Assembly: GCA_963693635.1 (NCBI GenBank)
Contig: CAVOBC010000181.1
Location: 1 to 9,118 of the forward strand
Reading direction: 5' to 3'
DNA: 9,118 bases
Source of the DNA: CAVOBC01 sp963693635
GTDB taxonomy: Bacteria > Pseudomonadota > Gammaproteobacteria > Pseudomonadales > Azotimanducaceae
In this document: piece by piece, positions 6,466 through 9,118 of the stretch
Layout: each line of letters starts with the position of its first letter
Numbering within the stretch: the first letter of the stretch is position 1
Translations under genes and position numbers: made by a program
Notes under the pieces: generated by a model
Told to the model about the DNA's origin: nothing
The model's database searches: none
Seen by the model: the letters and a program-made list of their open reading frames with translations, nothing else

Positions 6466-7029
6466 ATGGCAAAGAAGAAAAATAAGACTGGCGCGACCGG
6501 TGGGTCGTTGCAAGATCAGCTCAAGCGCGCGGGGCTTGTGACCGACAAGCAGCTACGCAAGGCCAACAAAGCGATCCACAGACAGGAAGTCCGCGTTAAG
6601 CAGGGCATCGACGAGGACGTAGACAGGCGCGCAGCGACAGATACCATTGCTGAAAAGCAAGCGCGTGACCGGGCCAAAAACCGCGAAATACAAGCTGCCG
6701 CCGAGGTCCGGGCACTACAGGGCCAGATCACCCAGATCATCAACATGAACCGCCAACGCCAACCCGGCGACGTCCGCTACAATTTCACGGAACAAAACAA
6801 GGTTAAGACAATCTACGTATCAACCCTTAACAAGACGCAGTTAAACAGCGGCCACCTCGCCATCGTCAAGTACGCGTCCGGTTACGAGCTGGTTCCCGAG
6901 AAAGTCGCTCGCAAAATCCGGACACGCAGTGAAGACATCGTCCTGTACCTCTACGATCGTTCGGCACAGACCGTCGACGCGGACGACCCCTACAAGGACT
7001 TCGCGATTCCCGATGATCTGGACTGGTAG
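6466..7029 (+). CDS. yaiL: DUF2058 (YaiL family) protein
   Basis: This 187-residue soluble protein is the counterpart of E. coli YaiL, annotated as a nucleoprotein/polynucleotide-associated protein; its biochemical role is not settled. Family landmarks are all present: SLQDQLKRAGLVTDKQLRKA near the start, a long charged coiled-coil-like helix over about residues 30-95, then RQPGDVRYNFTEQNKVKTIY, LAIVKYASGYELVPEKVARK, IVLYLYD and the hallmark end DDPYKDFAIPDDLDW. The Lys-rich N-terminus (MAKKKNKT) precedes the conserved part. Length is normal. ATG 6466 gives the family start, but no good Shine-Dalgarno sequence lies before it. Upstream an ACATGGCAAA copy at 6448-6457 duplicates the start context at 6464-6473, and an out-of-frame ATG at 6450 opens a 12-codon frame ending inside the gene. 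Confidence 0.93.
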   Translation: MAKKKNKTGATGGSLQDQLKRAGLVTDKQLRKANKAIHRQEVRVKQGIDEDVDRRAATDTIAEKQARDRAKNREIQAAAEVRALQGQITQIINMNRQRQPGDVRYNFTEQNKVKTIYVSTLNKTQLNSGHLAIVKYASGYELVPEKVARKIRTRSEDIVLYLYDRSAQTVDADDPYKDFAIPDDLDW

Positions 7030-7117
7030 TTCCGAATAACCAAATCGCCGCTGCCAGAGCCTGAAACAACCGCGAAACAGACCAAGCCGCGGAGACCCAA
7101 AGATCTGTGATGCCTGA

Positions 7118-7135
7118 CGAAAGTTGATACTTTCG
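7118..7135. promoter_or_regulatory. Palindromic operator candidate upstream of the 197-residue gene
   Basis: CGAAAGT-TGAT-ACTTTCG is a perfect inverted repeat with 7-bp arms and a 4-bp spacer, 72 bp before the start at 7208. It overlaps TTGATA (7124-7129), which could be a -35 box, though no good -10 follows at normal spacing. It shares geometry and the core AAGT-N4-ACTT with the palindrome at 8338-8355 in front of the ribbon-helix-helix gene. Confidence 0.45.
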
Positions 7136-7207
7136 CCGAGGCCTTATGGTCCGGGCGTTCCGACGCAGCGCGACGAATCTGTTGGCGTCAACTCAGAAGG
7201 TAGTGTT

Positions 7208-7801
7208 ATGGACCTTGTGGCACTCGGCTATTCCTATTGCAGAATCATCCACGATTACTACGTCAAGAACTGGAAAGACGAGATGGGGTCGTCGAAGCAG
7301 ACGATCGCGCACCGCGCGGTACGGGGCTACCTGGAAAATACCGAGATTCAGAAGAACGTCGACCCGGTCTTCAAGGTGCCGGAAGACGAATCCGATTTCG
7401 ATTCCGCGGCCAAGCAACGGGCGCACCAGATCGACAAGTTTTTCTCGCGCTACGAAACGGTAAAACTACCCTATTCATTTGGGGACCACCTCGTCATGGC
7501 GCTCGACGAGGAGTACCGGAAGCAGTGTCTCATCGAACTTGACCGAAAGCGGCGTTCGATCGTCGGCGAGGTCCGGCCTGTCGAGGGTGACATTGTTGGC
7601 AGCGTGCAACAGACCATCAAGGAAACGGCAGAGGCCATCCAGCATCTTGTCGCGCTGGCACCCGGCGGACTTGGTGACGACACGGACCAGGCCTTGCTGC
7701 GTGGACGCCAGGAATTGATGGAAGCCATCGATGCGATGCGCCACGGACTTGCTCAGGTGGATAACGAACCGTCCAATCGCGAGATCAAGATCGTCGGTTA
7801 G
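7208..7801 (+). CDS. Hypothetical protein, 197 residues
   Basis: I do not recognise the family. The start is ATG 7208, set by an excellent AGAAGG at 7195-7200 with 7 bases spacing, although the frame is open further upstream to 7124. It looks soluble and largely helical. Residues 1-45 (MDLVALGYSYCRIIHDYYVK, then NWKDEMGSSKQTIAHRAVRG) are Tyr-rich, and SSKQTIAHRAVRGYL resembles a DNA-recognition helix. A linker of Pro and acidic residues (54-66) follows, then a helical core FSRYETVKLPYSFGDHLVMA with LDEEYRKQCLIELDRKRRSI, and an amphipathic tail (about 128-182) that may be a coiled coil. This layout would suit a DNA-binding or phage-derived regulator, but that is a guess. A perfect palindrome lies 72 bp upstream. 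It stands alone after yaiL. Confidence 0.75.
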   Translation: MDLVALGYSYCRIIHDYYVKNWKDEMGSSKQTIAHRAVRGYLENTEIQKNVDPVFKVPEDESDFDSAAKQRAHQIDKFFSRYETVKLPYSFGDHLVMALDEEYRKQCLIELDRKRRSIVGEVRPVEGDIVGSVQQTIKETAEAIQHLVALAPGGLGDDTDQALLRGRQELMEAIDAMRHGLAQVDNEPSNREIKIVG

Positions 7802-7899
7802 ATGCTCTGCACCGACTCACCGGCCAGGGCATGTAAGGTTCACTTGATGGCGTGAAGCGAAGTGGACTGCCTGCGCCGCGCAAGCAATCCGACTTGTCC

Positions 7900-7920
7900 G
7901 GGCCGGAAGAACACCGGCCC
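7900..7920. other. GC-rich hairpin in the 7802-8047 gap
   Basis: GGGCCGG (7900-7906), loop AAGAACA, CCGGCCC (7914-7920): a perfect 7-bp stem between the convergent 197-residue gene and ribbon-helix-helix gene. There is no T-run on either side, so it is not a standard intrinsic terminator. It may still end or protect the convergent transcripts. The rest of this gap, apart from the tandem repeat at its right end, shows no gene. Confidence 0.35.
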
Positions 7921-8022
7921 AACTATAGACACGTTGAAAAGCGTCTTTGAAAGAAATCGTCGAAGAAAGAGTCAAGAGCGACCCAACAAGATCCTGCCGG
8001 AGGAACCGACCCCCTTGTCTTT

Positions 8023-8055
8023 CAGATGAGTCGGTCAGATGAGTCGGTCAGATGA
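8023..8055 (+). repeat. Tandem 13-bp repeat, about 2.5 copies, over a stop codon
   Basis: CAGATGAGTCGGT is repeated at 8023-8035 and 8036-8048, and a partial third copy CAGATGA covers 8049-8055. The stop codon of the minus-strand ribbon-helix-helix gene (TGA, 8050-8048) lies at the junction of the second copy and the partial third. The extra copies therefore fall outside its coding sequence. Confidence 0.85.
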
Positions 8056-8248
8056 CTTTCTTCTTCTCCAGACGTGACACAAGGTCCTTCAGCACCTTGT
8101 CTGTCGTTGCCGATCCGAACGACTCATTGAGAATATTCGTGATCTCTTTATTCATCGACGTATTGTTTTGCTTCGCGCGTCGCTTGATCTTCTTGTGCAA
8201 GCTCGGCGGAAGCCTCAATACGAACTTAACCTGTTCTGCGTCTACCAT
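8048..8248 (-). CDS. Arc-like ribbon-helix-helix DNA-binding protein
   Basis: This 66-residue protein has a clear Arc/Mnt-type ribbon-helix-helix fold: an N-terminal beta strand QVKFVLRLP (residues 6-14) that would insert in the major groove as a dimer ribbon, helix A SLHKKIKRRAKQNN (16-29), the turn TSMN, and helix B KEITNILNESF (34-44). A charged C-terminal helix (48-64, ending LEKKKVI) may mediate higher-order assembly. The start is placed at ATG 8248 (MVDAEQ) because GGGGGAG lies just upstream; earlier ATG codons at 8263 and 8350 lack a ribosome binding site and add non-family sequence. No toxin gene adjoins it, so it is probably a lone transcription regulator and not an antitoxin. A perfect palindrome in its own promoter suggests it represses itself. 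Confidence 0.85.
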   Translation of the reverse strand: MVDAEQVKFVLRLPPSLHKKIKRRAKQNNTSMNKEITNILNESFGSATTDKVLKDLVSRLEKKKVI

Positions 8249-8335
8249 GGGTCTCCCCCTCATAGTTAATGAATCACCCAGGTCAGTTCGACCTGATGTA
8301 ATTAGTCTAACATTGTAATCGTGCGAAAGGTTCCC

Positions 8336-8363
8336 GATGTAAGTTTTCACTTACAATAGTCAA
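8336..8363 (-). promoter_or_regulatory. Candidate promoter of the ribbon-helix-helix gene
   Basis: On the minus strand TTGACT (8363-8358, 5 of 6 to the -35 consensus) is followed by 16 bp and TACATC (8341-8336, a weak -10 box). The palindrome 8338-8355 fills the spacer, a classic place for an autorepressor. The leader would be about 80 bases. Confidence 0.35.
8338..8355. promoter_or_regulatory. Palindromic operator candidate of the ribbon-helix-helix gene
   Basis: TGTAAGT-TTTC-ACTTACA is a perfect inverted repeat with 7-bp arms and a 4-bp spacer. Further TGTAAT boxes at 8297-8302 and 8314-8319 lie between it and the gene, so an array of half-sites is possible. Ribbon-helix-helix proteins bind such paired short half-sites as dimers of dimers. 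Binding itself is inferred. Confidence 0.5.
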
Positions 8364-8413
8364 CCGATTGTTCGCACTACGTTAGCGGCACAATAACATT
8401 TCGCGACCGCAGT

Positions 8414-8434
8414 CTAACTGCAAAATGCAATTAG
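8414..8434. repeat. Inverted repeat just after the thiolase gene
   Basis: Arms CTAACTGCA (8414-8422) and TGCAATTAG (8426-8434) pair at 8 of 9 positions across an AAA spacer. It begins 17 bp beyond the thiolase stop on the minus strand. The arms are too AT-rich for a typical terminator and no T-run follows, so an operator or a weak RNA hairpin are both possible. An 8-bp AGTCTAAC overlapping its left arm (8411-8418) recurs at 8304-8311. Confidence 0.35.
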
Positions 8435-8451
8435 CAGAGTATCAAGAGGGG

Positions 8452-9118
8452 TCAAGCAGGCAGAAACTCGCAGGTTTTCCCTGCAGCTACGCGGCCCTGC
8501 CTGCCAACCTGCTCGACCGCGACGAAGTCCTCCAGCAGACCAATGTCACTCGAGGTGTTAGCCAGGAAACGTCGACCATCGCCCATCTCGCCAATCACAA
8601 TACCCCGCTCGGGCTTGCCGTCCCGGTCATACTTGACGGTGTAGGTCAGCACCTGACCAGAGCCTTCGGCATTGGGCTCCACAGGGCAAGCGTCCTTTGG
8701 CATCGCCATCGACGGTAGCGGATCGATGAGGCCGGATGCAGCCCCGGTGGTCGGCGGCGTCCCCGACAGAACCGACGCGGAGTGCTTGGTCAAGTACCAG
8801 CCATTGCCCGTCACAAGGCCTCTCGCATCACGACCACGCAGGCGTGCCACCATCTCACACCCGGAATGCAGGGTGTACGCGCTCGCTGGCCCGCCCGCAT
8901 ACGGCAATCCACCGGTCACGATGAAACCGCGTGCGTCCCGTGCCGACAACCCCAGCATCTTTACCGCCATCTCGGCCGCACTCGGAAAGCAGCTGTAGAA
9001 ATCCATCAGTTCAACGTCATCGATGCCGATGCCGGCGTTGACCAGCGCACTGACATGCGTGTCGAGCATGGATGGGCATGCCGCGAAGTCCGGGCGCTCC
9101 GACACCCACCACCCAACC
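8452..9118 (-). CDS. Thiolase family (acetyl-CoA acetyltransferase-like) protein, C-terminal part
   Basis: The frame is open to the right edge (upstream codons read VGWWVSERPDF), so the true start lies outside the window; the GTG at 9105 is internal. About 220 residues are visible. They match the C-terminal half of a thiolase group with an extra C-terminal domain: the AGIGIDDVELMDFYSCFPSA block corresponds to the HDCF region of SCP2-type thiolases, VTGGLPYAGGP followed by YTLH stands where the GHP active-site loop normally is, and TGNGWYLTKHSASVLSGTPP follows. The tail (about GQVLTYTVKYDRDGKPERGI to CEFLPA) looks like the added beta-rich OB-like domain. Known members act on acyl-CoA substrates, but this group departs from the classic GHP motif, so activity may be altered. 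The gene leads toward the ribbon-helix-helix gene on the same strand, with about 200 bp between. Confidence 0.85.
   Translation of the reverse strand, partial: VGWWVSERPDFAACPSMLDTHVSALVNAGIGIDDVELMDFYSCFPSAAEMAVKMLGLSARDARGFIVTGGLPYAGGPASAYTLHSGCEMVARLRGRDARGLVTGNGWYLTKHSASVLSGTPPTTGAASGLIDPLPSMAMPKDACPVEPNAEGSGQVLTYTVKYDRDGKPERGIVIGEMGDGRRFLANTSSDIGLLEDFVAVEQVGRQGRVAAGKTCEFLPA

Noticed and set aside
7900..7920. GC-rich hairpin as an intrinsic terminator
   Set aside because: No T-run follows on either strand; kept only as a structural note.
8079..8100. Inverted repeat ACAAGGT/ACCTTGT inside the ribbon-helix-helix gene
   Set aside because: It lies in coding sequence for a well-formed helix, and an 8-bp spacer with 7-bp arms is plausible by chance; no promoter nearby.
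8048..8248. Antitoxin of a toxin-antitoxin pair
   Set aside because: No toxin-sized frame adjoins it on the same strand; the gap to 7802 has no minus-strand gene.
8048..8350. Longer start of the ribbon-helix-helix gene at 8350, giving 100 residues
   Set aside because: The extra N-terminus is unlike the family, has no ribosome binding site and would overlap the promoter palindrome; ATG 8248 has GGGGGAG upstream.

Overview
The window looks like chromosomal DNA of a free-living gammaproteobacterium, probably environmental or marine. A DUF2058/YaiL protein (a mostly gammaproteobacterial family) is present, together with a PEP-CTERM exported protein and a set of acyl-CoA/lipid genes (thiolase, phytanoyl-CoA dioxygenase, ACAD10/11-type kinase). 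Base composition is moderately GC-rich. The taxonomic guess rests on families only. There is no rRNA, tRNA, CRISPR array, insertion sequence or replication origin that I can see.

Layout. Positions 1-1474 are a decayed zone: an unrecognised gene whose reading frame appears broken twice (about 159-997), then the C-terminal remnant of an SGNH-hydrolase-like gene (1061-1474). Positions 1600-2680 form a self-contained unit: an AT-rich control region with an exact IHF-consensus match and a sigma-54 type GG-N10-GC promoter, a 262-residue PEP-CTERM protein (1770-2558, TTG start) and a strong 16-bp-stem terminator. Then come a CDP-alcohol phosphotransferase (2971-3624, GTG start) and an aminoglycoside-phosphotransferase-fold kinase (3851-4855). 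A minus-strand remnant of a membrane protein (4941-5111) lies divergent to a phytanoyl-CoA dioxygenase family gene (5258-6325, TTG start). YaiL (6466-7029) and an unrecognised 197-residue protein (7208-7801) follow. On the minus strand are a small Arc-like ribbon-helix-helix regulator (8048-8248) and the C-terminal part of a thiolase-family gene that runs off the right edge (8452-9118).

How the parts may work together. The PEP-CTERM gene carries its own promoter and terminator and would be sorted by an exosortase encoded elsewhere; its promoter type fits the RpoN/PrsR control known for PEP-CTERM genes. The most interesting regulatory signal is a pair of similar 18-bp palindromes with the same geometry (7-bp arms, 4-bp spacer, core AAGT-N4-ACTT). 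One lies upstream of the 197-residue gene and the other in the putative promoter of the ribbon-helix-helix gene, which suggests one regulator for both. Three intergenic gaps also hold tandem duplications of about 13 bp. The metabolic genes sit in separate units and do not form an obvious single pathway.
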